The position numbers were made by a program, and so were the translations under genes. 64,000 nt of DNA from the NCBI RefSeq assembly GCF_021129235.1, contig NZ_JAJOMA010000003.1, positions 62,001 to 126,000 of the forward strand, in the 5' to 3' direction. The stretch's first letter is position 1. Every line of letters starts with the position of its first letter. Below are positions 8,657 through 17,083 of the stretch, piece after piece. Source of the stretch: Kineosporia mesophila (lineage in GTDB: Bacteria; Actinomycetota; Actinomycetes; Actinomycetales; Kineosporiaceae). The notes under the pieces are model-generated. The model had not been told where the DNA came from. It made no database searches and saw nothing but the letters and a program-made list of their open reading frames with translations.

Positions 8657-8680
8657 GAAAACCTCTTCCGGGAGGTTTTT
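8657..8680. terminator. Bidirectional-looking intrinsic terminator behind the flavoprotein gene
   Basis: AAAACCTC (8658-8665) pairs with GAGGTTTT (8672-8679) around TTCCGG. The A-run and T-run flank the stem, so a U-rich end is present in either direction. It lies 14 bp beyond the stop of the leftward ferric-reductase-like gene. Confidence 0.65.
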
Positions 8681-8693
8681 GATCTCCCACCGG

Positions 8694-10277
8694 TCAGATC
8701 ATGTCGAACTGCTCGGTGTGGATGCGGTGTTCGGGCACCCGCAGACGCCGCAGACCGGCCAGCACCCCGCCGACCATCTGCGGTGAACCGCAGATGTACA
8801 CGTCGGTCTCGGTGCGCTCCGGACGGGTGCGGAGCACCGAGTGGAGGGTTCCGGCGTCCACCCGTCCTCGCCGGCCGGGCCAGTCGTCCGGGGGCGCCGA
8901 CAGTACTTCGACCACCTGGAGCGGGAGGTGAGTGGCGAGCGTCCTCAATTCTTGCCGGAACAACAGGTCCTGCTCGTGCCGCGCCGCCATGATGAGGGTG
9001 GCGGGACGGAAGTCGCTGCGGTGCGAAAGGGTTCGCAGGATGCTCATCATCGGGGTGACCCCGACGCCGCCGGCGATCAGGAGGAGGGGCCGGGCCTCAC
9101 GGATGTCGACGGTGAAGTCACCGTAGGGTCCGTCGAGGCGCACCTGGGCACCTACCCGGAGCCGGCCGACGGTGCGGGTGAAGTCGCCGACGTGGCGGAT
9201 GGTGAACTCCACCTCACGGGGCCGGTCGGCGCTCGAGGCGATCGTGAAAGGGTGCTCCTCCCAGGGTTTACGCGCACTGTCGAGGCGGATCCAGGCGAAC
9301 TGGCCGGGCAGGAACCGCAGGCCCGGCTGCCAGTTGTGCCGCGGCGCCAGCACCAGTGTGCTCACGACCGGGGACTCCGCGATCACTTCCTGCACCACGA
9401 ACCTCCGGTCGTGATGCATCAGGGGCCGGACGACCCAGCGCCGGGCGAGCGTCACCAGCAGCACGATGCTGATGCCGATGAACCAGGCCCGCATCGCCCG
9501 GTCCCGGATCAGGTGGTTCAGCAGGTAGACGTGGAATCCCGCCGTCACCAGGGCCAGCAGTGCCAGGGTGATGTGGATCCAGCGCCAGACCTCGTACGGC
9601 CAGTTCAGTTTCCGGCGGAAGACGGCGAACAGGCAGATGGCCACGATGGCGAGCGTGGACACGGTGGCGTTGCGGGCCCGGGCGGGGGCGTGCACCCAGG
9701 TGATCAGGGCGAGGTTGCGGCCCGGGTCGTCGGCGATCACCAGGCCGGTGTGCACCAGCACCATGATCATGACGAGCATGCCGAACGAGCGGTGCGAGAC
9801 GATCAGCCGCTCGATGCCGAAGGCCTTGGTCAGGGAGCTGCTCCGGCTGATCGACACCACCACGACGACCAGGAACGACGCCGCGAGAAGACCGGTGGAG
9901 AGCGACATCTCGAGCACGAAGTCACCGGTCAGCCCGGCCGCCGGGCTGAGCATCAGGGGCAGGACGACCGCCACCGGGACCGCCGCGCCCCAGAGCAGGC
10001 GCGCGGCCTGCGTGCGGAACCGGCGCGAGATCAGCGGACGGTGCTCGGCCGCGACCCGGGACCGGCGGGCGGGGACGGCGGGGCGTCCGCGCCGGATGAT
10101 GCGCTCGCCGGTCTCACGGGAGCGCCGGCTGGGAGCGACGAGAGGCATCTCCTGGGTGAGCAGGAGATCAGTGGTGTTCTCGGGGATTCCGGTGGCCGGA
10201 GACAGGGGCGAGGTGGGCTGACTCGGGGGGATCCAGACGGGTCGCGCCTTGCGCTGAGAGGTTGACATCGTGCGCAT
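8694..10277 (-). CDS. Ferric-reductase-like transmembrane flavoprotein oxidoreductase
   Basis: The protein has about 527 residues. A basic, disordered N-terminus of about 95 residues is followed by six or so membrane segments of the ferric reductase/NADPH oxidase type, with histidines in VHTGLVIA and FHVYLLNHL that could bind haem. Next come an FAD domain (RFLPGQFAWIRL, HPFTIASS) and an NAD(P) domain (LLIAGGVGVTPMMSILRTL, VYICGSPQMVGGVL). It probably moves electrons from NAD(P)H across the membrane, possibly to ferric iron. The ATG at 10277 is chosen. A TTG two codons earlier and an ATG at 10268 are alternatives, and none has a good ribosome binding site. Confidence 0.88.
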   Translation of the reverse strand: MRTMSTSQRKARPVWIPPSQPTSPLSPATGIPENTTDLLLTQEMPLVAPSRRSRETGERIIRRGRPAVPARRSRVAAEHRPLISRRFRTQAARLLWGAAVPVAVVLPLMLSPAAGLTGDFVLEMSLSTGLLAASFLVVVVVSISRSSSLTKAFGIERLIVSHRSFGMLVMIMVLVHTGLVIADDPGRNLALITWVHAPARARNATVSTLAIVAICLFAVFRRKLNWPYEVWRWIHITLALLALVTAGFHVYLLNHLIRDRAMRAWFIGISIVLLVTLARRWVVRPLMHHDRRFVVQEVIAESPVVSTLVLAPRHNWQPGLRFLPGQFAWIRLDSARKPWEEHPFTIASSADRPREVEFTIRHVGDFTRTVGRLRVGAQVRLDGPYGDFTVDIREARPLLLIAGGVGVTPMMSILRTLSHRSDFRPATLIMAARHEQDLLFRQELRTLATHLPLQVVEVLSAPPDDWPGRRGRVDAGTLHSVLRTRPERTETDVYICGSPQMVGGVLAGLRRLRVPEHRIHTEQFDMI

Positions 10278-10283
10278 AGACAA

Positions 10284-10705
10284 GCGCCCGTTCGCCTAAA
10301 CGATTCTCAGTCATCGGTCAAGGTCATAAGTCCTACTGACGCTGAATTTGGGAGCCCACAGCAAGACCACATCAAGAAATTCCGGCGCCATTTGACCCAT
10401 CGACACCGAATCGCAACCGGCTGCCGGGCAACCCGTTCCGGAGGCCCGAGGCCCCGACGAGGCCTGATGTCGCCGCGACCCGGCACGATGTCACGCTGCG
10501 AACCGGGCGGTCTCCGTTCGGTGCCCGGCCGGAGGGGATCCGGCGGACGACCGGTGCGGGGGTGCACGTTGAGACGGGGTCAAATCTGTGCGCTAGGACC
10601 AAAGACCTAGAAACCTGGGGATCCGGGCAGGAGCGGGCACCAGGATCACCGGAACAGTTTGCGTGATCGCGGAAGGTTCCTGGAGTGCCGCCCGCCCCGG
10701 GGGGT
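10284..10705. other. Intergenic region between the flavoprotein and HAD genes
   Basis: No gene was recognised in these 422 bases. The 30 bases nearest the flavoprotein start include AACGATTCTCAG, which weakly recalls an iron-box half, but the match is too poor to call. A palindrome-like element at 10593-10610 is listed separately. Confidence 0.35.
10593..10610. promoter_or_regulatory. Imperfect palindrome resembling a DevR/DosR box
   Basis: CTAGGACCAAAGACCTAG has outer arms CTAGG/CCTAG and a GGACC-AAA-GACC core. The core recalls the mycobacterial dormancy-regulator consensus GGGACTTTAGTCCC, but with a mismatch in each half. It is about 96 bp beyond the HAD stop and 310 bp upstream of the flavoprotein, so its target is unclear. 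Confidence 0.25.
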
Positions 10706-11422
10706 TCAGCTCGTGACGAGCTTGCCCAGGTCTTTCGCCGTCCAGCCGGCCAGGCTCCGGGTGACCGTGCGGCCTTCGCGCCCGGGGACGGGGACCAGGT
10801 GCTCCACCGCCAGGAGGGGCACACCGGCGGCCTCGGCGGAGGCCACGCCGGTCAGGCTGTCCTCGATGGCCACGCACTCCCCCGGCTCGACACCGAGCAG
10901 CTGGGCCCCGCGCAGGTAGGGCTCGGCGTGCGGCTTGCCGTGGGTGACCTCGTCACCGGTGACCAGGAAGCGGAAGAATTCGCCCTGCTCGCGGGGCAGC
11001 GTGCCGACGATCGCCTCGGCCATCTCACGGTAGGACATGGTGACGAGGGCGCAGGGCACGCCCAGCTCGTGCAGCTCGAAGAGCAGTTCACGGGCGCCGG
11101 GCCGCCAGGGCACGTCGACCGCGATGCGCCGCACGACGCCGGTGGTGAGGCGGGCGATGATCTCGTCGGCGGGCAGGGTGACGCCGCCGTGCTGCTGGAT
11201 GTACCGGGCCGAGTCGATCAGCGCGTTACCGATGAGGGCGTGGGCGTGCTCGTCACTCCACTCGCCCCCGAACTCGGAGACCAGGAGGTGCTCCTCCGCC
11301 ATCCAGTACGGCTCGGTGTCGACGAGGGTGCCGTCCATGTCCCACAGCACCGCGGCGGGAAGGCCGGCGGCCCGCAGGGCCGCAGTCGTCGGGCTGGTCG
11401 GGGACGCGCTGATCTCTGTCAC
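10706..11422 (-). CDS. HAD-superfamily sugar-phosphatase-like hydrolase
   Basis: This is a beta-phosphoglucomutase-like HAD hydrolase. It has motif I WDMDGTLVDTE (nucleophile and acid/base aspartates), motif II CALVTMS, motif III lysine in GKPHAEPYL, and motif IV CVAIEDSLTGVASAEAAG. It is expected to dephosphorylate a small sugar phosphate or related metabolite. The GTG at 11422 leaves about 20 residues before motif I, as usual for the family. An upstream ATG at 11524 would add 34 low-complexity residues. It is divergent from the PAC2 gene, a neighbour pairing also seen near mshC in other actinobacteria. Confidence 0.85.
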   Translation of the reverse strand: MTEISASPTSPTTAALRAAGLPAAVLWDMDGTLVDTEPYWMAEEHLLVSEFGGEWSDEHAHALIGNALIDSARYIQQHGGVTLPADEIIARLTTGVVRRIAVDVPWRPGARELLFELHELGVPCALVTMSYREMAEAIVGTLPREQGEFFRFLVTGDEVTHGKPHAEPYLRGAQLLGVEPGECVAIEDSLTGVASAEAAGVPLLAVEHLVPVPGREGRTVTRSLAGWTAKDLGKLVTS

Positions 11423-11678
11423 GGTGGTGGGGTTCTCGCCTCTGACGCCGGATGCGGACTGGGGTACCGCGCGTGACCTCGTCGACGCACGCAGTGGCCC
11501 GGAGCGCTCACTCACCGTCGTCATCGGAGGGAATCCGGAATGACTCGGGCGCAGGCTCTCTTACCGAGTCTAGAGTCCGCGTCCAGCCCGTCTGCGGCGG
11601 CCGGACCCGCACCGCCCGTAGGCTGGGCGGCGAGGGCGGTGACCTCACCGCGATGACGAGTGTGAGCGAGGAGAAGGC

Positions 11679-12551
11679 GTGACAGATCTGTCGGGAGTGC
11701 CGCCACTGCGGGACCCCGTGATGGTGGCTGCCTTCGAGGGCTGGAACGACGCAGGTGAGGCCGCCAGCGGAGCCGTGGCACACCTGGAACGGGTCTGGGG
11801 CGCGACCAGCGTCGGAGAGCTCGATCCGGAGGAATACCACGACTTCCAGGTGAACCGGCCGAGTGTGGGCACGGACGAGGACGGCAGCCGCACCATCACC
11901 TGGCCCACGACCCGCGTCTACTGGGCGCGGCCTCCGGGGGCCAGCCGCGACATCGTGATCGTCCGCGGCATCGAACCCTCGATGCGATGGCGCAAGTTCA
12001 TCGGCGAGCTCCTGCAGTACGCGGACGACCTCAAGGTCGGCACGATGATCACGCTGGGTGCACTCCTGGCGGACGTGCCGCACACCCGCCCGATTCCGGT
12101 CACCACGACGAGTGACGACGAACGGCTGCTGGACAAGCTCGCCGTGGAACCGTCCCGCTACGAGGGACCGACCGGCATCGTCGGGGTGCTCCAGGACGCC
12201 GCCATGAAGGCCGGGCTGCCGAGCCTGTCGCTGTGGGCCGCCGTACCGCACTACGTGGGCCAGTCGCCCTCCCCCAAGGCCACCCTGGCGCTGCTGCGCC
12301 GCATCGAAGACGTCCTCGACGTCACGGTGCCGCTGGGTGACCTGCCGGAGGACGCCCGGGCCTGGGAGCGCGGCGTGGACGAGCTGGCCGAGGAGGACAC
12401 CGAGATCGGCGAGTACGTGCGCCAGCTGGAGCAGGCCAAGGACACCGCGGACCTGCCCGAGGCCAGCGGTGAGGCGATCGCCAAGGAGTTCGAGCGGTAC
12501 CTGCGGCGACGCCGGCCGGACGAGGACGGCGGCAAGCCGGGCATGCTGTAG
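11679..12551 (+). CDS. PAC2-family protein (proteasome-assembly-chaperone-like fold)
   Basis: The 290-residue protein matches the actinobacterial PAC2 family (N-terminal DPVMVAAFEGWNDAGEAAS, then RDIVIVRGIEPSMRWR, ITLGALLADVPHTRPIPV, GIVGVLQDAA). The C-terminal helical part carries RAWERGVDELAEEDTEIGEY. The fold is shared with archaeal/eukaryotic proteasome assembly chaperones, but the bacterial role is not established. It starts at GTG 11679 after GAGGAGAAGGC. Linkage with arc and mshC in the same window fits the family's usual context. A strong terminator follows. Confidence 0.9.
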   Translation: MTDLSGVPPLRDPVMVAAFEGWNDAGEAASGAVAHLERVWGATSVGELDPEEYHDFQVNRPSVGTDEDGSRTITWPTTRVYWARPPGASRDIVIVRGIEPSMRWRKFIGELLQYADDLKVGTMITLGALLADVPHTRPIPVTTTSDDERLLDKLAVEPSRYEGPTGIVGVLQDAAMKAGLPSLSLWAAVPHYVGQSPSPKATLALLRRIEDVLDVTVPLGDLPEDARAWERGVDELAEEDTEIGEYVRQLEQAKDTADLPEASGEAIAKEFERYLRRRRPDEDGGKPGML

Positions 12552-12562
12552 GAAGCCTGGAA

Positions 12563-12605
12563 ACGACGGACGCCCCACGCTCGGTGAGCGTGGGGCGTCC
12601 GTCGT
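12563..12605. terminator. Convergent terminator between PAC2 and mshC
   Basis: A perfect 19-bp stem (12563-12581 with 12587-12605) closes on a CGGTG loop. It is followed by a second small GGGGG-CGT-CCCCC hairpin and ATTTT. It lies 11 bp after the PAC2 stop and 27 bp before the mshC stop, so it can end transcription from both sides. Confidence 0.9.
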
Positions 12606-12632
12606 GGGGGGCGTCCCCCATTTTCCCAGAGC

Positions 12633-13889
12633 TCAGAAACGCACGCCCAGCAGCCCGTCGATGGTGCGGGCCACCAGGCCCGGTGCCCCCTCGACCGAAC
12701 CGCCCGTGGTGAGCACCTCGTCCACCCACGCGTCCACCGCGGCGAGCGCCTTCGGGGCGTCCAGGTCGGTGCCGACCGCCTCACGGACGGCGGCGAGCAC
12801 GGGCTCCGGGTCGGGGCCCTCCTGCCGGGACAGCGCGTCCTTCCAGCGGTCCAGGCGCACCTGGGCGGCGGCCAGGCCCTCGTCGGTCCAGTCCCAGCTG
12901 GTGCGGTAGTGGTGCGCCAGGATGGCCAGGCGGATGGTCTGCGGGTCGACGCCGGCCGCGCGCAGCTTCGAGACGAAGACCAGGTTGCCGCGGGACTTGC
13001 TCATCTTCTCGCCGTCCAGGCGCACCATGCCGGCGTGGGCGTAGTGCTGCGCGAACGGCTGGTCACCGGTGATGACCTGGCCGTGCGAGGCGCTCATCTC
13101 GTGGTGCGGGAAGAGCAGGTCGTCGCCGCCCGCCTGCACGTCGAAACCCATGCCGAGGTGGCGCAGGGCGATCGAGGCGCACTCGATGTGCCAGCCCGGC
13201 CGGCCGGCGCCAAGGGTCTCGCCCTCCCAGGAGGGCTCGCCCTCGCGAGCCACGCGCCACAGCAGCGGGTCGAGGGGGCCCCGCTTGCCCTCGCGGTCGG
13301 GGTCGCCCCCGCGCTCGGCGAACGTCGACCGCGCCTGGTCGGCGGGCAGCTGGGCCACCCGGCCGAAGTCCGGGTCGGCACTGACGTCGAAGTACACGTC
13401 CTGGGCACCGGAGTTCAGCGCGTCGGGCGTGGGGACCAGGTAGGCCTTGCCGTCCTTGAGTAAATTCTGCACGGCCTCCACGACCAGCGGCACGGACTCC
13501 ACGGCGGTCATGAAGACGCGGGGGGCGATCACGCCGAGCGCGACCATGTCGTCCTTGAAGCGGTCGGTCTCGCGGTCGGCGAGGGCCCGCCAGTCGTCAC
13601 CGGTGGCGTTCGCGCGCTCGAGCAGCGGGTCGTCCACGTCGGTGACGTTCTGCACGTAGAACACCTCGTGCCCGGCATCGAGCCAGGCGCGGTGCAGCAG
13701 GTCGAAGGCGACGTAGGTGGAGGCGTGCCCGATGTGGGTGGCGTCGTACGGGGTGATCCCGCAGACGTACATGCGGGCCTCACCCTCCGGCCGCGTGGTC
13801 ACCAGGGTGCGCTCCGAGGAGTCGAAGACGCGGACCGGCGCACCGGAGCCGGGCAGACGGGGGACAGCGGGAGAAGGCCAGGGGATCAC
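12633..13889 (-). CDS. mshC: Cysteine:1D-myo-inosityl 2-amino-2-deoxy-alpha-D-glucopyranoside ligase MshC
   Basis: MshC joins cysteine to GlcN-inositol in ATP-dependent fashion, the third step of mycothiol synthesis. It is a class I cysteinyl-tRNA-synthetase-like enzyme: THIGHASTY is the HIGH motif, the zinc-site region has [30 protein letters not shown] and [10 protein letters not shown], and EKMSKSRGN is the KMSKS loop. The N-terminal [13 protein letters not shown] is distinctive of MshC rather than CysS. The 418-residue length is normal and the start is GTG at 13889. Its presence implies mycothiol is the main thiol of this organism. Confidence 0.96.
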   Translation of the reverse strand: MIPWPSPAVPRLPGSGAPVRVFDSSERTLVTTRPEGEARMYVCGITPYDATHIGHASTYVAFDLLHRAWLDAGHEVFYVQNVTDVDDPLLERANATGDDWRALADRETDRFKDDMVALGVIAPRVFMTAVESVPLVVEAVQNLLKDGKAYLVPTPDALNSGAQDVYFDVSADPDFGRVAQLPADQARSTFAERGGDPDREGKRGPLDPLLWRVAREGEPSWEGETLGAGRPGWHIECASIALRHLGMGFDVQAGGDDLLFPHHEMSASHGQVITGDQPFAQHYAHAGMVRLDGEKMSKSRGNLVFVSKLRAAGVDPQTIRLAILAHHYRTSWDWTDEGLAAAQVRLDRWKDALSRQEGPDPEPVLAAVREAVGTDLDAPKALAAVDAWVDEVLTTGGSVEGAPGLVARTIDGLLGVRF

Positions 13890-13976
13890 GAACGGAGCCT
13901 AACTGACGACTCCGAGCGATGTCCGTGCTGGTCCGGCGCCAGTTCCGGGGTATTTCCGGGAATAAATCCGAGCGTT

Positions 13977-14876
13977 CTAGAAGGGCGGCCAGGGGATCGC
14001 GTGCCAGTCGCCCGGGGGCTTCGGGAAGCGCCGGCGCCGCAGCAGCTGGGCGGCCCGGCGGGCGGTGCGGTGCACCTCGTCGGCCTCGAGCAGGCCCGAC
14101 AGCGCCGTGTGCAGCTCGCTGTCACCGGACAGGTCGGTGACCAGTCGCCCGAGCAGCTCCGCCAGCTCGTCGTCGAGAGGTTCACCCGCCCAGCCCCAGA
14201 GCACGGTGCGCAGCTTGTCGTCGAGGTTGAAGGTGAGCCCGTGGTCGACGCCGAACAGCCGGCCGTGGGCGCCGCGCAGGATGTGCCCGCCCTTGCGGTC
14301 GGTGTTGTTGGCCACCGCGTCGAACAGGGCCAGGCGGCGCAGGCCCGGGTCGTCGGCGTGCGCGAGGACGATCGGGTCGCCGACGGCGTCCTCGGCCACC
14401 AGGACCTGTTTCCAGTCGCCGGGCACGGCCGCGGGCGGCAGCACGTCGACGACGCCCGCCCCCGGCTCACCCATCAGCGGCTCGACCGCGAGCGGCAGGC
14501 CACCCAGGCCGGTGGCCCCCTCACCGGCGACCGCCTCGTCCTGCGCGGACGCGTTCACCCACAGCTGCACGCTGCCGGGACCGAACGGCCCGTCGCGCAG
14601 GGCCGTCGGCGGGACCACGTCGAGCCCGCTGTAGGCCGACAGCGCGTAGCTGGCGGTCTCGCGCAGGCCGAGGGTGCCGGACGGGAAGTCCCAGAGCGGC
14701 TTCTCGCCGGAAATCGGCTTATACACGGCACCCGTGCTGACGCCGTCGAGGGTGACGGCCACGTAGAGCGTGGCGTTGCTCGCCCCGGTGATCCGGCCCT
14801 GGACGTCGATCTCGCCCTCGGCGAGGAGCTGGAGCAGTTCCGGCTCCTCGAGCGTCCCGGGCCCGGTCCCCGTCAG
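13977..14876 (-). CDS. SCO1664-family protein (PI3/4-kinase-like fold)
   Basis: The protein belongs to an actinobacterial family always found near mshC. Recognisable segments are LAEGEIDVQGRITGASNATL, VYKPISGEKPLWDFPSGTL, FDAVANNTDRKGGHIL, LFGVDHGLTFNLDDKLRT and the C-terminal WHAIPWPPF. The HGxxF and D-rich motifs resemble a phosphatidylinositol-kinase-type nucleotide-binding fold, but function is unknown. No ATG, GTG or TTG gives a sensible N-terminus. CTG at 14876, overlapping the upstream stop as CTGA, starts the protein at the length expected of homologues (299 residues), so I use it with caution. Confidence 0.85.
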   Translation of the reverse strand: MTGTGPGTLEEPELLQLLAEGEIDVQGRITGASNATLYVAVTLDGVSTGAVYKPISGEKPLWDFPSGTLGLRETASYALSAYSGLDVVPPTALRDGPFGPGSVQLWVNASAQDEAVAGEGATGLGGLPLAVEPLMGEPGAGVVDVLPPAAVPGDWKQVLVAEDAVGDPIVLAHADDPGLRRLALFDAVANNTDRKGGHILRGAHGRLFGVDHGLTFNLDDKLRTVLWGWAGEPLDDELAELLGRLVTDLSGDSELHTALSGLLEADEVHRTARRAAQLLRRRRFPKPPGDWHAIPWPPF

Positions 14877-15439
14877 CGCCGGTACCCGTTCGCCCGCGGG
14901 CAGATGTGCCCTTCCGGATCGAGCGGGAACGTGCAGAACGGGCAGGGCGGACGACCGGCCCCGACCACGGCGAGCGCCCGCTTGGCGAAGGCCCGGGCGG
15001 CGGCGCCGGCGAGCGACACCCGCAGGACGGCGCCCTCGGCCTCCTCGTCGGTGTCGGGCAGCTCGTCCTCGTCCTCGTTGAGGTTCTCGCCGGCCTCGAA
15101 ACACTCGATGACCACGCGCTCGAGCTCGCCGTCCCAGGCGAGGCTCATCGTGCCGACCCGGAACTCCTCCTCGATGGGGGTGTCCAGCGGGGCGGTGTCC
15201 TCGGTGCGGGTGGGCGCGAGCGCGGGCACGGTGACGCTGCCCTGGGTGCGGCGCAGCACCTCGTCGAGGAGCTCGTCGACCCGTTCGGCGAGCACCGAGA
15301 CCTGTTGCTTCTCGAGCTGGACGGTGGTCAGCCGGTGACCGGTGCGGACCTGGAGGAAGAAGGTGCGGGAACCGGGCTGGCCCGTCGTACCCGCGACGAA
15401 CCGGTCCGGTGACTCGTACTCATATACCTGGCGCGGCAT
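14873..15439 (-). CDS. DUF3090 family protein
   Basis: This is a 188-residue member of DUF3090, a family of unknown function that accompanies SCO1664-type and MSMEG_4193-type genes in actinobacteria. The N-terminus MPRQVYEYESPDRFVAG and TFFLQVRTGHRLTTVQLEKQ are typical. The C-terminus CPFCTFPLDPEGHICPRANG has three cysteines and a histidine arranged like a small zinc site. The middle contains an acidic linker (ENLNEDEDELPDTDEEAEG). The ATG at 15439 is the family start. It lies 10 bp after the phosphatase gene and overlaps the next gene by four bases. Confidence 0.92.
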   Translation of the reverse strand: MPRQVYEYESPDRFVAGTTGQPGSRTFFLQVRTGHRLTTVQLEKQQVSVLAERVDELLDEVLRRTQGSVTVPALAPTRTEDTAPLDTPIEEEFRVGTMSLAWDGELERVVIECFEAGENLNEDEDELPDTDEEAEGAVLRVSLAGAAARAFAKRALAVVGAGRPPCPFCTFPLDPEGHICPRANGYRR

Positions 15440-15449
15440 ACCCGGGACC

Positions 15450-16184
15450 CTACGACGTTCCGGACGACGGTGCCGCACCACCACCGACGACCGCGTCGGA
15501 CGAGGACATCGCGTCGTCGTCCGGGGCGGGGTCGGCGGGCGGAACCGGTACCAGGGACGCCAGGTCGGTGCCGGAGTCGTTGATGCGCACGGCGAACGGG
15601 CGCAACGGTGTGAAACGGATCACGGAGACCGAGCAGGGGTCGACGACGAGCCGCTGGAACTGGTCCAGGTGCATGCCGAGGGCATCGGCGAGGATCGCCT
15701 TGATCACGTCACCGTGCGAGACCGCCATCCAGACCGCGTGGTCGCCGAACTCGGCCGCGACCCGGGCGTCGTACTCGCGGATCGCGGCGACGGCCCGGTG
15801 CTGCATGGTCGGCATCGACTCGCCCTCGGGACCGGGGAAGGTCACCGCCGAGGGGTGCGCCTGCACGACCGGCCAGAGCTTCTCCTTGACCAGTTCCTTC
15901 AGCGGGCGGCCGGTCCAGTCGCCGTAACGGCACTCCCCCAGCCGGTCGTCGGTGAGGAGCCCGGGACGGCCCGGGGACCCCAGGAGGGTGGACGCGGTTT
16001 CCTGGCAGCGCTGGAGGGGGCTGGAGACGGCGAGCCGGACCGGAATGTTCTCCAGCCGGGAGGCCAGGGTCGTCGCCTGGGCCTGCCCGGTCTCGTCCAG
16101 CGCCACTCCCGGCGTCCAGCCGGCCAGGATGCCGCTCGCATTGGCGGCAGTACGGCCGTGACGGACGAGCAGAACGGTGGGCAC
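15450..16184 (-). CDS. Histidine phosphatase, MSMEG_4193 family
   Basis: This is a phosphoglycerate-mutase-like histidine phosphatase. The catalytic RHG is in LLVRHGRTAANASG, followed by SSPLQRCQETA, GECRYGDWTGRPL and the second histidine in MAVSHGDVIKAIL. The subfamily is known by its mycobacterial member MSMEG_4193, and its substrate is unknown. The GTG at 16184 begins directly at PTVLLVRHG. The C-terminal 40 residues are Pro/Asp/Gly-rich and probably disordered. It sits 11 bp after uppP, in one leftward operon uppP-phosphatase-DUF3090-SCO1664. Confidence 0.92.
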   Translation of the reverse strand: MPTVLLVRHGRTAANASGILAGWTPGVALDETGQAQATTLASRLENIPVRLAVSSPLQRCQETASTLLGSPGRPGLLTDDRLGECRYGDWTGRPLKELVKEKLWPVVQAHPSAVTFPGPEGESMPTMQHRAVAAIREYDARVAAEFGDHAVWMAVSHGDVIKAILADALGMHLDQFQRLVVDPCSVSVIRFTPLRPFAVRINDSGTDLASLVPVPPADPAPDDDAMSSSDAVVGGGAAPSSGTS

Positions 16185-16195
16185 GGTCGAGCAGC

Positions 16196-17041
16196 CTACG
16201 TTGCCGACAGGACGCCCGACGCGAGCATCCCCATCACCGCGAGCCCCGCCACGATCCGGTACGGGTTGAACACGGCGATCGAGTGCCCGGCGACCAGCTT
16301 CAGCAGCCAGGCGATGGCGGCGTAGGCGACCAGGAACGAGACGAAGGTACCCACCGCCATCGGGCCCCAGCCCACGACCTCGGTGTTCACGTCCTTCAGC
16401 GAGTAGACCCCGGCGCCGGTGAGGGCGGGGACGGCCAGGAAGAACGACAGGCGGGTGGCCGCGACCCGGGTGGCGCCGACCATCAGCCCGGCCGAGATCG
16501 TGGCGCCGGAGCGGGACACGCCGGGCACCAGGGCGACGCACTGCATCAGGCCGATGATCAGGACCTCCCGCACGCCCAGCTCGGTCTCCTCGTACTCCTG
16601 CCGCGGGTTGCGCTCGGCCCACCAGATCACCGCGCTCCAGGCGATCAGGGCGCCGGCGACCACCCAGAGGTTGCGCAGCGGGCCGTCGATCAGGTCCTTG
16701 CCGACCAGGGCGACCACGACGATCGGGCTGGAGCCGAGGATGACGAGCCAGGCGAAGCGGTAGTCGGGGTCGGGCGCGTGGTGCCGGCCGCGGGCCGGGC
16801 CCAGGCCCCGCAGCCAGGCCAGGGCCAGGCGGACGAAGTCGGCCCGGAAGTACAGGAAGGTCGCGACGATCGCGCCGAACTGGATGATCGCGGTGAAGGA
16901 CGTCACCGCCGGATCGTCGATCTTCAGGCCGAGCAGCCCCTCGGCCACGGTGAGGTGGCCGGTGCTGGACACGGGCAGGAACTCGGTGAGGCCTTCGACC
17001 ACACCCAGGACGATGGCATCGAGATATCCGACGGAACTCAT
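16196..17041 (-). CDS. uppP: Undecaprenyl-diphosphatase UppP (BacA)
   Basis: This integral membrane enzyme dephosphorylates undecaprenyl diphosphate to recycle the peptidoglycan lipid carrier. Overproduction confers bacitracin resistance in this family. The two catalytic motifs are EGLTEFLPVSSTGHL near the N-terminus and PGVSRSGATISAGL in the middle, with about eight hydrophobic segments. The ATG at 17041 is preferred. A GTG three codons upstream (17050) is possible. The gene is divergent from the aldo/keto reductase with only about 40 bp between starts. Confidence 0.95.
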   Translation of the reverse strand: MSSVGYLDAIVLGVVEGLTEFLPVSSTGHLTVAEGLLGLKIDDPAVTSFTAIIQFGAIVATFLYFRADFVRLALAWLRGLGPARGRHHAPDPDYRFAWLVILGSSPIVVVALVGKDLIDGPLRNLWVVAGALIAWSAVIWWAERNPRQEYEETELGVREVLIIGLMQCVALVPGVSRSGATISAGLMVGATRVAATRLSFFLAVPALTGAGVYSLKDVNTEVVGWGPMAVGTFVSFLVAYAAIAWLLKLVAGHSIAVFNPYRIVAGLAVMGMLASGVLSAT

Positions 17042-17083
17042 GTGGGCCACTTTGTCAGCCCGCGCGCGCTAGGTTGACACGTC

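Larger units (their letters stand above)
8205..8693. other. Noncoding region holding the minisatellite and a nested hairpin
   Basis: All six frames through the repeat array stay open because the 14-bp unit contains no stop in any phase, so long apparent reading frames here are artefacts. Between the array and the next terminator is a nested inverted repeat at 8461-8497: outer TCTTCGG/CCGAAGA, inner GGAACC-TCC-GGTTCC. A small GGGAG-CGC-CTCCC hairpin lies around 8550-8562. No further gene is supported. Confidence 0.6.

Noticed and set aside
8106-8690. Several overlapping reading frames across the 14-bp repeat, giving repetitive proteins on both strands
   Set aside because: The repeat unit has no stop in any frame, so the frames are a by-product of the array. 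None has a credible start region or domain, and both strands cannot be coding together.
10266-10330. Possible Fur or iron box upstream of the ferric-reductase-like gene
   Set aside because: Only one half (GATTCTCA-like) matches and no symmetric partner is present.
13668-15338. Long rightward frame across mshC-SCO1664-DUF3090
   Set aside because: It is the reverse complement of three well-supported conserved genes.
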